Part shown: in pieces, positions 50,972 through 61,438 of the stretch
Layout: each line of letters opens with the position of its first letter
Position numbering within the stretch: the first letter of the stretch is position 1
Origin: Pseudomonas sp. IAC-BECa141
GTDB taxonomy: Bacteria > Pseudomonadota > Gammaproteobacteria > Pseudomonadales > Pseudomonadaceae
Direction: 5' to 3'
DNA length: 64,000 nt
Assembly (NCBI RefSeq): GCF_020544405.1
Contig: NZ_CP065410.1
Span: forward strand, 5,394,001 to 5,458,000
The notes under the pieces: model-generated
Seen by the model: the letters and a program-made list of their open reading frames with translations, nothing else
The model's database searches: none
What the model was told of the DNA's origin: nothing
Position numbers and translations under genes: made by a program

Positions 50972-51784
50972 TCACGGATAACTAAACGCCTTCACCAAGG
51001 TCAACTCCCCCACCGCCCGCATCGGCACCAGGAACGTCTCCATCTTCTCGCTGGGTGTCCCTTCCTCGGTAATCACCGTCACCTGCGCCGTAGTCAGCGG
51101 CTGTACCGCCTCTTCCCCACCTTCATCATCCCCGCGATACCCACCGCCAAAATAATTCACATACACCAGATACTGCCCCTTGATCGGCGCCGGCATGGCG
51201 AAGATTTCCGGGCCGTAACCGGTGGTCACGTCGACGTCCAGGGCCGCGCCGTTGGGGGCGACGCGGTCGCCGTACCAGATGTGTGCGCCGTCGGGTGTGA
51301 TCAGGTGCAGATCGAGGTCGGTGCCGTCACTGTCCCACGTCAGCAACACCCGAAGTTTCGCCGGAGTGGCGCCGCCGCTGGTGTTGAGGAATTGCGTGCG
51401 ATGCCGTTGCTGACCGTCGGGGCTGCGGACTTCAACGCTGTTGCTGCCGTTGGGGAAGGAGAACGGGCGATCAAAGCGGCCGCTGTCGTCGATTTTCAGG
51501 GGCATGCTGACGCCGTTGACGATCAGGCGGCCGGGCTCTTTGTTTTTCGGGGTGGCCTTGATTTCGCCGCTGATGCGCGCGGTGTTGGCCTGGCCGAGGG
51601 GGGTGTTCACCGAGGAGGCCGGGTAGTTGACCGTCTGGCGAAAGCTCTCGCCCTCGCCTTCAGGCGCACCGCTGCGCCAGCCGCCGACCGGGGTGTCGAG
51701 TTTGACGCCGTCAGCGGCGATCACCGGCGAAACAGCGGCGAACGCGCAAAGCAACAGCAAGACCTGTGGATAACGGTGTGTCAT
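50972..51784 (-). CDS. yfaP: DUF2135 protein, YfaP-like (copy 1)
   Basis: 270 aa with signal peptide (MTHRYPQVLLLLCAFAAVSPVIA). The DUF2135 core is in the C-terminal half: RVLLTWDSDGTDLDLHLITPDG and YLVYVNYFGGGYRGDDE. Last gene of the minus-strand yfa operon. A related 263 aa protein opens the operon (60370-61161). Exported, role unknown; probably works with the alpha-2-macroglobulin YfaS. Confidence 0.88.
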   Translation of the reverse strand: MTHRYPQVLLLLCAFAAVSPVIAADGVKLDTPVGGWRSGAPEGEGESFRQTVNYPASSVNTPLGQANTARISGEIKATPKNKEPGRLIVNGVSMPLKIDDSGRFDRPFSFPNGSNSVEVRSPDGQQRHRTQFLNTSGGATPAKLRVLLTWDSDGTDLDLHLITPDGAHIWYGDRVAPNGAALDVDVTTGYGPEIFAMPAPIKGQYLVYVNYFGGGYRGDDEGGEEAVQPLTTAQVTVITEEGTPSEKMETFLVPMRAVGELTLVKAFSYP

Positions 51785-51787
51785 GGT

Positions 51788-53407
51788 CTATTCCAGCAAA
51801 AGGTGACGGGCGAGCCCTTCGATATAGGTTTCATCCTGGCCGTTGGGGTGTGCTTCAAAGGCCAAGTGCAGGTATTCGTGAGTCAGGTCGAGGCGATCCT
51901 GCAACGACAGCACGCCGCGCACGTAGATGCGCTGGCGTTCGCGGTCGACGAAGGGGCGGCCGAAGGCGAGTTTGCAGACGGCGAAAGTGCTGACTTCGCT
52001 GTAGCCGGTTTCACCTTCCAGCTTCGGACGCCAGCCGCGCCGCTGTTTTTGCAGCCAGTCCTGTGCGGCGGGCAGCGCTTCGCAGGACGCCACCGGGTTG
52101 TCCCAGCGGCTGAGGCTGGCGCGCGGATAAGCGTGCAGCAGGATCGCGTCGTAACGCTGGCCGGCATTGGCTTGTTCGACGGCCTGCTGCCAGGCGAGTT
52201 TGTCGGGGCCGGGTTGATCGGAGTGATAGGTGACGGTGCTGCCGGCCAGCACCAGATCCGCCGTCCATGCAGCGATATTGCGCGATTCGGCAGAGGCCGG
52301 ACGCGGGGCGACACGTTGCCGGGTGCTGCTGTCGTCGATGCTCAGACATTCGCCGTTGCGTGTGGCGTTTTGCAGCAGATACGTGCGAATCGCCACGGCC
52401 AATGCTTTGGCGGCTTCGGCCGGTTCGGGTTTGGCTTCACGCTCCAGCACGCGGGCGACGTATTCTTCGCGATCCAGCCGGGCGACCAGCTTGTCGTTGA
52501 GCAGAAACAGTTCGCCGTCACTGTGGATATCCAGCGCATTGCCATTGGCGAATTCGACGCGGTAATCGCCCTGCAACGGGCCGGAGCCAGCAACGCGTTC
52601 ACCCGCCAGAACCCGCGAAACCGGATAACGCGAGAACAGTCCGACCTCAACACAACTTCCCGCTTCCGCCGGCCATGATGCGGGCAACAACGTTGCCAGC
52701 GCCGAACCGTAATGCCGCAGAACCATCTGACTGGTACCCCGGCCACCGGCCCAGATCGGCGATCCATCCGCCGTCCAGCCAGCGAAACCGCCCTGACGTG
52801 ATTGCGGATCCTGATCGCCGAGCCAGCTCCAGGTCTTCACCCGCAAACGTCCGCCAAGCTCACCGACGACATTGCCATCCGCCGCATTCAAAACGACATC
52901 GAGCAGCACACGGCGCATCTGATCCTGAGCCGGCAGCCAAGACAAAACCTTCAACAAGTCAGCCACGGAAACCCGAGTAGCCGGTTGCACCGATGGCAAA
53001 TCCAGCAACCACGACGGCGCCTGTCGCGTCTGCCAATAGGCTCTCCAATCGCCAGCGGTTATGCCCAACCGCGCCGGCTCGAAATACAGCCCGCAGGATT
53101 TCACCAGCGCCTGATCACGCTCGATCTTGCCGCCCGCTGCGCAGCAATAGACTTCTTCCTTCGACTGCCCGCGGCATTCATACGCCGGTTCCCGTGCGCC
53201 GGTATCCACCAGCCACGCGTAAACGAACACCTTCCACAGACTGCCCAGCGGCGTCTCAAGCGACGAAGGCAACGGCTCGCGAGCAGTCATTTGCGCCGTG
53301 TTCAGCGACAACAATTCGCCCTTGTACGCCACGCGCAAAGGTTCATCCTGCGCCGTCGCCAGCGCAGGAATCACACACATCAGCAGCCACAGCAGCGGCC
53401 GGGTCAT
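51788..53407 (-). CDS. yfaQ: DUF2300 protein YfaQ with SxxK and HExxH-like motifs
   Basis: 539 aa from ATG 53407, chosen for the signal peptide (MTRPLLWLLMCVIPALATA). It has LGSLWK, an SxxK motif like those of penicillin-binding proteins, at residues 56-59; a SpoIID-like stretch (REEYVARVLEREAKPEPAEA then AKALAVAIRTYLL, about 325-365); and an HEYLH sequence near the C-terminus (residues 510-514) that resembles a zinc-metalloprotease motif. No enzyme activity is proven. Ends 3 bases before the yfaP start; begins 1 base after yfaS. Confidence 0.88.
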   Translation of the reverse strand: MTRPLLWLLMCVIPALATAQDEPLRVAYKGELLSLNTAQMTAREPLPSSLETPLGSLWKVFVYAWLVDTGAREPAYECRGQSKEEVYCCAAGGKIERDQALVKSCGLYFEPARLGITAGDWRAYWQTRQAPSWLLDLPSVQPATRVSVADLLKVLSWLPAQDQMRRVLLDVVLNAADGNVVGELGGRLRVKTWSWLGDQDPQSRQGGFAGWTADGSPIWAGGRGTSQMVLRHYGSALATLLPASWPAEAGSCVEVGLFSRYPVSRVLAGERVAGSGPLQGDYRVEFANGNALDIHSDGELFLLNDKLVARLDREEYVARVLEREAKPEPAEAAKALAVAIRTYLLQNATRNGECLSIDDSSTRQRVAPRPASAESRNIAAWTADLVLAGSTVTYHSDQPGPDKLAWQQAVEQANAGQRYDAILLHAYPRASLSRWDNPVASCEALPAAQDWLQKQRRGWRPKLEGETGYSEVSTFAVCKLAFGRPFVDRERQRIYVRGVLSLQDRLDLTHEYLHLAFEAHPNGQDETYIEGLARHLLLE

Positions 53408-53408
53408 G

Positions 53409-56400
53409 TCAGTTGACCGTGACCTGACCGAGGGCCGCTTTCGCTTCCTGGGCCCGGTGCTGCGGCGCGTAGACCTGAGTGAAACGCACCGGCGGCAGAT
53501 TGAACTGGCCTTTCTGCGAAAAACGCACCAGATGCCGCAGACGCAATTCACCGCTCAGCGCATCCACCGGCACCGCGTAGGCCAGTTGGCCCGGTTCGAA
53601 ACGTGCTTTCTCCAGCGCGGTCGGCTCGGTGCCGTCCTTGCCCTGCAACTTGATGCCCCACGTGGTGCGCTCGACATCGGCACCCGGCGGCAACGGCACT
53701 TCGAGCATGCCGTAGCGCAGCGGTTTCGGTGCTTTGCTGGTGAGGATCACTTCGTCCAGATACAGACTGTCGCTGGACAACGGCTTGCTGCCGACCGGTT
53801 CCAGTTTGAAGGTGAAGGCTTCGTCACCCGGCACCAGACGCGACAGGCGACGAGTGATAGTCACCGCCATCGGATCGACCGCCGGTTGCTGGGTCTGGAA
53901 GCTCAACGCGGCACGCAACGGACGCTCCTGAGTGCCCGCCACCGTCAACACGCTCGGCACCGGCGCAGCCCCCTGCCACGTCCAGAACATCTCGCCGGTC
54001 GCGCCGTAGTTTTTCTTCCAGCCTTCGCCCGGCGCCAGCGCGATGGTCGGCGACGCCTGAGCGATGCTGCGTTGCAGCCAGGTCAGCGCCAGCGCACGTT
54101 CGAGGGTCGATTGCTGCGGCAGCAGGCGCTGCAACAACGCTGTTGCACGGGCCTGATCGAACGGTTGCAGGGACAGGTTTAGCGCTTCGGCAAACGGCTG
54201 CGAACTGACGGCCAAACGCTGTTGCGCAGCGCCCAGCTGACGGTTGAACGCGTCCGGCAAAGCGACTTTCGACTGGGTGGCCAGCGATGCGGTCAAGACC
54301 CGCGCCGCCGCCAGACCGAGTGCCGAATCCGGATCGCCCATCACCAGACTGTCTTCGCCGTCGTCCATCAGGGTTTCGGCATTGCCTTCCCCGGCCCTGG
54401 CCAGATCCTCCATCAAGCCGCTGAGCAGCGTGTTGACCGGCAAGTGCATCTGCTTGGCGAACGACAGGATCAGCGCCCGTTGCAGCAATGGCGTGTTCGG
54501 CGCCTGCTTGGCGTAAACCTCCAGCACCCGCTGCCAGTGTTCCGGCGGCAAGGTCAGCTCCAGCACCTGACTGGCGTTCCAGTCGGCGTAATAGGCGTAA
54601 GCGGTGAGGAACGCATCCGGCTCGCCGTCGAAGCCCCACCAGGTGAAGCTCGCCGACGGCCCGGCCATTTGTACCAGGCGCAGACGACTGTTCTGCATGA
54701 TCAGGCGCAAGCGGTCGCGGATCTGCGGGCTCGACGCCAGCGACGGATAAGCGATGCTCAGCGGCAGCAAACGGCTGGCGGTCTGTTCGACGCCGCCGTA
54801 CGGATAGCTGAGCAGATCATCGAGGGCAGAGCGGAACAGCGCCTGCGGGCTGTCATCCAGACGCAGGCGAATGTCGGTCGCGTCTGCCGGCAGGCTCAAC
54901 GGTGTGTCGCCGCTGGCCACGTCAAGGCTCTGGGTCTGCGTCACTTGCCAGCCTTCGCCGGTCGCCGTCAGGCGCACAGCAAGGGCATCGGCGGTTTTGC
55001 CGTCCTGCACCAGCTCGGCGGTCCACTCGCCGGTGGCCAATGCGAAGGCCGGCAGCGGCAGGTAGTTGATGCCGTTGTCGAGGGTCACCGGCAGGCGCTG
55101 TTCGGCGCTGGCGTAGTGCGTTACCAACTCAGCCTTGACCGGTTTCTCGGCCTGACTGAAGGCGAACACACCAAGCTGCGGCTGATCGCCCTTGCGGAAT
55201 TTGCTCGGCCCGCTCCACTTCAGGTACAGCGGCTTTTCCGAGCGGACGAACTGCTTCTTCTGTCCGACCTGACCGTCATCGGCAATCGCCCGCGCGGTGA
55301 TGCGCCAGCGGGTCAGCGAGTCCGGCATCTTGAAAGTGAAGCGCGTCTTGCCGTCGGCGTCGGTCAGCAATTCCGGCTGCCATGCAGCGGTGTCGACGTC
55401 TTCGCGGCGCGGCCGCTCCAGCACTTTCACCCCACGTTCGCTGCGGTTGGCCTTGCCCGGCGCGCCGGGGCTGCCCGGCAATGCCACGTCGTAGCTGATG
55501 AACGACAGGCTGGCGCTGGTGCGCACGTTGTTGCGGCGCGGGTGATAGAAAAACTGGTCGATGGTCGGCGCGACCTCAGGTTGCAGCGCGTAGACCATTT
55601 CATCGACCACGCTGACCGTCAGGTGCGCCGGCACAGCCTTGCCGGCGAATTGCGTGGTCAGGTCGACCGTCACGGTATCGCCCGGTTGATAAGTCTCTTT
55701 GTCAGTCTTGATCGCCACGTCGATCTGCGGCGCGACGACCTTGATCCCGGCGTTCTGGAAGCTGTACTGACCGCCCTTGGTGTAGAGCACCGAGAACGTC
55801 AGGTTCGGCGCGAAGTTGTTCTTCACCGGGATGCGCGCGCGGTATTGGGTGTCGCTGAGTTTCTCCAGCTTCAACCAGTCGCCGCCCTTGGCCAGCAGCG
55901 CGGTAGCTTCAACCTTGTCGCGCTCCAGCGACAGCAGCGCATCGCTGACCGGCTCCGGGAAGGTGATCAGCGCCAGTGCCTCGTCGCCGGCCTTGTACTC
56001 GGGCTTGTCGAGGACGATCTCCACGGTGCCCGGCACAGCCTTGACGCCGTCACCGGTGACCGAATGACCGGTCGCGCCAAGCACTCGACCGTGCTGATCT
56101 TTCAGCGACAGGTTGTAGGTGCCCGGACGATCAAACGTCACGCTGAAGCCTTTGTCTTTCGCCGCCAGTTTGCCTTCGCCCGTGCTCTGGTCTTCCAGAC
56201 GCACCCAGCTGTAGCTGCTCGGCACCACGGCCTGCGCCTGTTGACTGCCGCCCTCATTGGCGTAGCTGAACGCGACCTTGTCACCGACCGCACTGAAACG
56301 CTGTGGCGCAGTCAGACGGAAGCTGGCAGCGCCCCGGTCGATGAGGATTTCTTTGGTGGTCTTGACCCGGTACGCCGCGCCATCGCTGGCAAACACTGTG

Positions 56401-57974
56401 AGCATGTAGCGGCTCGGCTTGTCGGCGGCCGGCAGGTCAAGGGTCGCATTGCCCTTGCTGTCGGTGGTCAGTTCGGTGCTGGTCAGCTCCACCGGGAATT
56501 GCCCGAGGTATTGCAGCTCGTTGTCGACCATCGACAGCTGCTGGGCGCGCAGGCTCAGGGTCAGTTTGGCGTTGGCCACCGGTTTGCCGTCCGGGTACAG
56601 CAGCACCAGGCTGCCCTTCACCGGTTCGCCGGTTCGGTAATCCTGCCTGGCCAGGTTCAGCGAGATTTCGAAGTGCGGCTTGATGTACTCCGCTACCCGG
56701 AACGCGCTGCTGTAGGCCTGATCCTTGTAGTTGAAACGCAGCTCGTAACCACCGGCCACGGCGTTGTCCGGCAACTGGAAGCGGCCCTGAGTGCCGGCCT
56801 TCGAATCGAGCTTCAGATCGAGACGCTGCAACTCGGTGCCCGTCGCATCAAGCACGCTGACATTGACGTCCGCCGCCCCCGGCAATACCGAATCCCGGGC
56901 GTTCTTGAATTCGCGGCCAACGATTTTCAGCGACACCCAATCACCCGGGCGATACAGCGGCCGGTCGGTGAAGGCGTAGAGTTTGGTGTCGTAGATTTCG
57001 CTGTCGTAATAGAAGTTTTCCGAGACGAATACGCCGCCCTCTTCGTCCTCGCCGATGACGAACGAACGCTCCGGGCTGACGTGTTTCAGGCGCAGCAAAC
57101 CGTCGTTGTCGGTAGCGCCGCTGCTCATCACGCCGAGGCCGTCGGTCCACAGCACATTGACCTTCGGCACCGAGCTGCCTTCGTGTTTGCGCGCGGCCCA
57201 CACCAGCAATTCATCACCGGCAATCTTGCTCACCGCCACGGTGTTGGAAACGAAAACCATGGTGGTCGCGCGGTACTTGCCGATCAGCGCTTCGACCAGA
57301 TACAGGCCCGGTTTCAGATTGCCCAGCGGGATGTAGACGTTGCCCGGCGCAACGCTGACGAACTCGCTGGAAGACCCGGCCAGACTCACGCCTGTCGGCG
57401 GCTGGATCGGCTTGGCCTGCCACAGCGGATAGCGGAACTGGCTGACCACCGGCAGGCCCGGAATCAGGGCGAACTGCGGCTGCGCGTCGTACGGCGTTGG
57501 CGCAGCGATGGCGTTGCCCATCTTCAGCTCCGGCACCTCTTCGGTGACTTGCTGACGCGACTCGTAGGAGAACGCACGCTGCATCACCCGACGGGATTTG
57601 CGGTACCAGTTGTCCCACAGGTACGCGAGGGTGTTCGACAAGCCTTCGCCCTTGAACTGGCCGTCGCTGACCACGCGGTGCAGGTTTTTCTGGCGCTTGA
57701 GGAAGTCCAGCGGCTTGTCGATCTTGTACACCCGAATGTCGGCGCCGCCGTACGGTTCCATACGGAAACGGCGGTAATCACGGCCCGGTGCTTCGAGGCG
57801 CACCACCGCCTGCTCGTCGGCGGCGAAACTGCTGTCGGCCAGCAGGAAAAAGCTTTCACCGGAGACCGGCGTGTAGCCGCTTGGCTCCACGGAGTCTTCG
57901 GCATTCACGGCCGAAAACGGCAGGACTGACAGCAACAGAAAAGGCAGTAAACGCAGCATGCGGGCACCGGTCAT
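53409..57974 (-). CDS. yfaS: Bacterial alpha-2-macroglobulin YfaS (no thioester)
   Basis: 1521 aa from the ATG at 57974, which overlaps the yfaT stop; signal peptide [18 protein letters not shown]. It has MG-type domains with [19 protein letters not shown] (bait-adjacent MG3 start), the A2M domain [21 protein letters not shown], and the thioester-domain region where CxEQ is replaced: [15 protein letters not shown] (about residue 1060), Gly instead of Cys. It thus cannot form the thioester, like E. coli YfaS and unlike YfhM. Periplasmic protease-trapping is inferred from the family. Confidence 0.94.
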   Translation of the reverse strand: MTGARMLRLLPFLLLSVLPFSAVNAEDSVEPSGYTPVSGESFFLLADSSFAADEQAVVRLEAPGRDYRRFRMEPYGGADIRVYKIDKPLDFLKRQKNLHRVVSDGQFKGEGLSNTLAYLWDNWYRKSRRVMQRAFSYESRQQVTEEVPELKMGNAIAAPTPYDAQPQFALIPGLPVVSQFRYPLWQAKPIQPPTGVSLAGSSSEFVSVAPGNVYIPLGNLKPGLYLVEALIGKYRATTMVFVSNTVAVSKIAGDELLVWAARKHEGSSVPKVNVLWTDGLGVMSSGATDNDGLLRLKHVSPERSFVIGEDEEGGVFVSENFYYDSEIYDTKLYAFTDRPLYRPGDWVSLKIVGREFKNARDSVLPGAADVNVSVLDATGTELQRLDLKLDSKAGTQGRFQLPDNAVAGGYELRFNYKDQAYSSAFRVAEYIKPHFEISLNLARQDYRTGEPVKGSLVLLYPDGKPVANAKLTLSLRAQQLSMVDNELQYLGQFPVELTSTELTTDSKGNATLDLPAADKPSRYMLTVFASDGAAYRVKTTKEILIDRGAASFRLTAPQRFSAVGDKVAFSYANEGGSQQAQAVVPSSYSWVRLEDQSTGEGKLAAKDKGFSVTFDRPGTYNLSLKDQHGRVLGATGHSVTGDGVKAVPGTVEIVLDKPEYKAGDEALALITFPEPVSDALLSLERDKVEATALLAKGGDWLKLEKLSDTQYRARIPVKNNFAPNLTFSVLYTKGGQYSFQNAGIKVVAPQIDVAIKTDKETYQPGDTVTVDLTTQFAGKAVPAHLTVSVVDEMVYALQPEVAPTIDQFFYHPRRNNVRTSASLSFISYDVALPGSPGAPGKANRSERGVKVLERPRREDVDTAAWQPELLTDADGKTRFTFKMPDSLTRWRITARAIADDGQVGQKKQFVRSEKPLYLKWSGPSKFRKGDQPQLGVFAFSQAEKPVKAELVTHYASAEQRLPVTLDNGINYLPLPAFALATGEWTAELVQDGKTADALAVRLTATGEGWQVTQTQSLDVASGDTPLSLPADATDIRLRLDDSPQALFRSALDDLLSYPYGGVEQTASRLLPLSIAYPSLASSPQIRDRLRLIMQNSRLRLVQMAGPSASFTWWGFDGEPDAFLTAYAYYADWNASQVLELTLPPEHWQRVLEVYAKQAPNTPLLQRALILSFAKQMHLPVNTLLSGLMEDLARAGEGNAETLMDDGEDSLVMGDPDSALGLAAARVLTASLATQSKVALPDAFNRQLGAAQQRLAVSSQPFAEALNLSLQPFDQARATALLQRLLPQQSTLERALALTWLQRSIAQASPTIALAPGEGWKKNYGATGEMFWTWQGAAPVPSVLTVAGTQERPLRAALSFQTQQPAVDPMAVTITRRLSRLVPGDEAFTFKLEPVGSKPLSSDSLYLDEVILTSKAPKPLRYGMLEVPLPPGADVERTTWGIKLQGKDGTEPTALEKARFEPGQLAYAVPVDALSGELRLRHLVRFSQKGQFNLPPVRFTQVYAPQHRAQEAKAALGQVTVN

Positions 57975-58609
57975 TGGGAGAGAAAGTTCAGTCGATAGAC
58001 GCCGATGAAGTTGGGGTTGGCTGCGTCGGGTATCCATCGGGTGTCCTTCCATGTCATGAGTTGCTGCAGGCTTGCCGAACGCATGCCGTTGTCGGTTGGG
58101 GTGGTCGTGCCGGTGTGATAGGCGATGTAGCGGCCCATCCAGATCATCAGGTGCTGGTCGTCGCCCTGATCGAAAAACATCAGATCGCCGGGCCGTGCCT
58201 GGGACACGTCGCGGCCGATCAGATGGCTGTTGAACTGAATCAGTTTGATTGCGTTGACGTAGGGCCCGACCTTGCCGCCGCCCTGCTGCCATTGCTGGGC
58301 GAGCTGGCGCTGATCGGCGCTCAGATCCAGCTCCGGCGGCAGGTAGCGATTGGACACGCCATTGCTGCGCAGCCATTTGTCGTCATGGACTTTCAGCGCT
58401 TCGTTGGCGGCAAACCGCACCAGCCCGGCGCAGTCCTGCTGATACCAGCGCGGGCTCGGGCCTTTGCTCAACTGCTCCTGAGCGATGCGCACGAACCAGG
58501 CGCGAAAAACCTGGGACTGCGCAGGATCGAGTGCCGGCGTTTCGACCGCTCGGGCACCCGCGCTCAGTAACAGCGCGAGCAAGCCGAGGCTGCGGATCAA
58601 TGTCGTCAC
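57971..58609 (-). CDS. yfaT: DUF1175 protein YfaT (NlpC/P60-like Cys-His)
   Basis: 212 aa from GTG 58609, which overlaps the yfaA stop (GTGA); signal peptide [18 protein letters not shown]. It has [11 protein letters not shown] with Cys60 and ARPGDLMFF...[15 protein letters not shown] with His153, the order seen in NlpC/P60 amidases (DCSGLV, PGDL-FF, H-GIY). So a peptidoglycan-peptide-cleaving or transpeptidase-like role is possible. The frame is open to an ATG at 58636. Confidence 0.88.
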   Translation of the reverse strand: MTTLIRSLGLLALLLSAGARAVETPALDPAQSQVFRAWFVRIAQEQLSKGPSPRWYQQDCAGLVRFAANEALKVHDDKWLRSNGVSNRYLPPELDLSADQRQLAQQWQQGGGKVGPYVNAIKLIQFNSHLIGRDVSQARPGDLMFFDQGDDQHLMIWMGRYIAYHTGTTTPTDNGMRSASLQQLMTWKDTRWIPDAANPNFIGVYRLNFLSQ

Positions 58610-60330
58610 AGCGCTTTCCACTCCAGCGGCAGCCATTGCCAGTGGCCGTCGGGCTCACTGCCTTCCGGCAAGGTCAGGGCGTATTTGCCCATGCCGCCGA
58701 GGGTGCGCAGTTTCGGGATCAGGTAGGTTTGCGCGGCGTTGTAGAACACCGGTTCCATGTCCTGCGGCAGGCTGTCGAGGGTTTCCTGCTGGATCAGCTG
58801 TGCCATTGAATCCGGGCCGAAATAGATTGGCATCAGCACGTCTTTCGGCAGCACATCGGCCATCGGCGGGAAGCGCTTGTCGAGGGTGCCGAGGGCCTTG
58901 TCGACCAGTTTGTCGTCGAGGGAAAACAGCAGTGTCGAACCGTGGCGCGCCAGGCTGACTTTCATGAAGGCACGGCCGGTGATTGCATCCGGGGTCTCGG
59001 CATCCCTGGCCGGGTACGGGCCAAAGTTGGAGCTGACCTGACGCTGCCAGAGGTGGCTCTGGCCTTCCTGCTTCTCGACCACCGGGAACGCGTGCTCGTC
59101 GACCTTGCTTTCGTAGGCGCCGACCATCGAATCGAACAATGTGCCGATATCCGCGTCGAGCTTGCCGTTGTCTTCGTCGTTCAGACTGGCCACCAGCAAC
59201 GGCGTGTACAACCGCGAATCGGCGTACCAGCACAGGCCCGCCGCGCCGGCAACGTGTTCGGTGAGTTTCTGCGCCACTGCCTCTTCGGCACCGAGCTTCA
59301 CCAGCAACGGTTTCTGCGGCTCGGCAGCGACCGGCAAGGTCACGCAGGCACTGGCGCCCAGCGGCATGGCTTGCCAGACCGGTTTGAAATCGAAGTCCGG
59401 CTGGTTGTCCAGTTCATCCATCGCGAGATAGCTGTGCCAGCCCTTGTCGTCCATGTCGAAACGCAGGCCGGCGAAGTTCGGGATGAAGCGCTGGTAACCC
59501 ATGGCCAGGACGCTGGAGTTGACCGACAGGCGCTGTTTGGTTTCAGGCGTCTTGACCGGTAGCCCGAACGCTTCGGGGAACAGTTTTTCACCGTTGAGCA
59601 GCGCCGCGAGGGCTTGCGGCGAGACATGGCCGGACTCTTCGGAAGCGCCGTTTTCCGGATCGTAGAACTTGGCCGGGTTCGACAGCACCACCAGTTTGTC
59701 GCCACGGGAGCCGAACAGCAGGGATTTGCCGGCGTTGTAGGTCAGTTGATACAGCGGCACTTCGTCACCGCCGACTTTCAGGGTGCTGAACACGCTCAGT
59801 TGCGAATCATCCAGAGCGACTTTCGCCAAGGGCTCCAGCAACTTGGCCAAACCGCCGCGATCCATCACCAGCAGGAAATCCTTCAAACGACCATCGGCGC
59901 CGCGCCACAGCGCCACGTCCGCCGGTTGATCGAAGAGTTGCTCGATCAGGCTGTCTTGCAGCTTCAGGTCATGCTCGTAGATGATCCGCCGCAGACTGCC
60001 GATCAGCCCGAGACGGTCGGCGTGGGTTTCGTAATAGAAGACGAAATCCTCGGTGAGCGTGGCTTTGAGGAACGGCACCGTCAGCAAATCCTTGGGCAAC
60101 TGGCTCAGGGAGCGGGTTTCCAGCAGCGCGTCCGGGCGGCTCAGGCCGAGCTTGTCGCTGGCCAATTCCGCTGGCGGCGCCTTGGGTTTGTGCATCAGCC
60201 AGCCGAGCCCGCCCGCCACGCCGGCCACCAGGCACAGCCCGACCGCCAGCAACGGCCAGCGCCGGGAAGGTTTGGCGGCGGGCGTATCGGTGGCCGGGGT
60301 CTCAGTGTTTTCGCTCATCTTCTCGCTCAT
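58606..60330 (-). CDS. yfaA: DUF2138 protein YfaA
   Basis: 574 aa with one N-terminal membrane helix ([22 protein letters not shown], about residues 25-46) and a long periplasmic part. The second ATG (residue 5) is also possible. Typical DUF2138: [36 protein letters not shown] and a C-terminal [14 protein letters not shown]. Function unknown; second gene of the yfa operon. Confidence 0.88.
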   Translation of the reverse strand: MSEKMSENTETPATDTPAAKPSRRWPLLAVGLCLVAGVAGGLGWLMHKPKAPPAELASDKLGLSRPDALLETRSLSQLPKDLLTVPFLKATLTEDFVFYYETHADRLGLIGSLRRIIYEHDLKLQDSLIEQLFDQPADVALWRGADGRLKDFLLVMDRGGLAKLLEPLAKVALDDSQLSVFSTLKVGGDEVPLYQLTYNAGKSLLFGSRGDKLVVLSNPAKFYDPENGASEESGHVSPQALAALLNGEKLFPEAFGLPVKTPETKQRLSVNSSVLAMGYQRFIPNFAGLRFDMDDKGWHSYLAMDELDNQPDFDFKPVWQAMPLGASACVTLPVAAEPQKPLLVKLGAEEAVAQKLTEHVAGAAGLCWYADSRLYTPLLVASLNDEDNGKLDADIGTLFDSMVGAYESKVDEHAFPVVEKQEGQSHLWQRQVSSNFGPYPARDAETPDAITGRAFMKVSLARHGSTLLFSLDDKLVDKALGTLDKRFPPMADVLPKDVLMPIYFGPDSMAQLIQQETLDSLPQDMEPVFYNAAQTYLIPKLRTLGGMGKYALTLPEGSEPDGHWQWLPLEWKAL

Positions 60331-60369
60331 GTTCCCAAAGCTCGGCAGTTCATCCGTGGTGCGGGATGC

Positions 60370-61161
60370 TTAATAGTTGAAAGTCTTGACCAGCAGCAGA
60401 TCACCGATGGCCCGCAGGGGCACGATGAACGTTTCGCGTTTTTCGTCGACGGTGTTTTCGTTGAGTACCAGCGTGATTTGCGAGGTGATGACCTCGTTCT
60501 GGTTGCTGGCCTCCTCGAAGTTATAGCCGCCGTTACCGAAGTTGCCCCAATAGTTGACGTAAACCAGATAGGTGCCGTGCAGCGGCGCGGTCATGGTGAA
60601 CATTTCCGGGCCGGGGCCGTCGACGCCGTCCGGATCGAGGCCACCGCCGTTGCTCATCGCCGGACGCGCCCAGAAGGCGTGCTGGCCGTCAGGCGTAATG
60701 ACGTGCAGGTCGAGTTCGGCTTTAGGATCGTCCCAACCCAGTACCACGCGGATCCGCGCCGGCGTGCGCAAATTGTTGGCTTCGTAGAATTGAACGCGCT
60801 TGAGCGACTGGCCGTCAGCGCTGATCACCTCGACGCTGTTGGAACCGGCGCCGAACGCATACGGCCGGGCGAAACGGCCCTGGTCGTCGGTGTACAGATT
60901 CAGTGGGTTGCCGTTCACCGCCAGGCTGTGGGGCGGACGCAGATGCCCGATGGCCTTGAGCTGGCCCTCGATCATCGTACGATTGCGCTGGATGCCGCGA
61001 TCAATGGGCGGCGTCGGATAGGCGACCTGCGGGTTTTCCGTGCGATCGAGCAGCCCGTGATAACGCCAGCCCCCCACCGGCTCCGACAGCTCCGCACTCG
61101 GCGCCGCCAGCAGCGCGGGCGCGCAGGCCAACCCGATCAGCAGCAAAAGAAGTGAACGCAT
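60370..61161 (-). CDS. yfaP: DUF2135 protein, YfaP-like (copy 2)
   Basis: 263 aa with signal peptide (MRSLLLLLIGLACAPALLA), core LNEPVGGWRYHG-like start SEPVGGWRYHG, then RVVLGWDDPKAELDLHVITPDG and YLVYVNYWGNFGNGGYN. First gene of the operon, 39 bases before yfaA. The two YfaP proteins are clearly related (PVGGW, DLDLHLITPDG/ELDLHVITPDG, YLVYVNY) but differ enough to be old paralogues. Confidence 0.88.
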   Translation of the reverse strand: MRSLLLLLIGLACAPALLAAPSAELSEPVGGWRYHGLLDRTENPQVAYPTPPIDRGIQRNRTMIEGQLKAIGHLRPPHSLAVNGNPLNLYTDDQGRFARPYAFGAGSNSVEVISADGQSLKRVQFYEANNLRTPARIRVVLGWDDPKAELDLHVITPDGQHAFWARPAMSNGGGLDPDGVDGPGPEMFTMTAPLHGTYLVYVNYWGNFGNGGYNFEEASNQNEVITSQITLVLNENTVDEKRETFIVPLRAIGDLLLVKTFNY

Positions 61162-61354
61162 GTGATGCCTCCTGCCATGCCTGAACGAAACCTTGCACCC
61201 GATCCTCGGTACTTCACAGCGCTGAAAACTGCGTTTCGTCTGAAAGACCCGTGACTGTCGGGTCGTAGAAGGCGCGAAGGTTAGCGATTCGGCAGTTTTT
61301 TAACAATCGGATACATCTTGAAATGCGGCGGGAATCACGCCCTCGGGTGGACGA

Positions 61355-61417
61355 TGAGCCGAATAGGCGTCATATTCGGCTCACCAAATGAGCCGAATAG
61401 CGTTTCTATTCGGCTCA
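61355..61417. promoter_or_regulatory. Two tandem identical palindromes before the Fic gene
   Basis: TGAGCCGAATA-7-TATTCGGCTCA at 61355-61383 and again at 61389-61417: perfect 11-bp arms, 7-base centres, 34-base pitch. The second lies 22 bases before the Fic ATG. A likely operator for the Fic protein, which carries a winged-helix C-terminus, or for another local regulator. Confidence 0.8.
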
Positions 61418-61438
61418 CGCACTCAGGAACGGCATTTC

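Noticed and set aside
54222..57929. 1235-codon plus-strand frame opposite yfaS
   Set aside because: It is the GC-rich antisense shadow of yfaS; its sequence is low-complexity Arg/Gln/His-rich with no family likeness.
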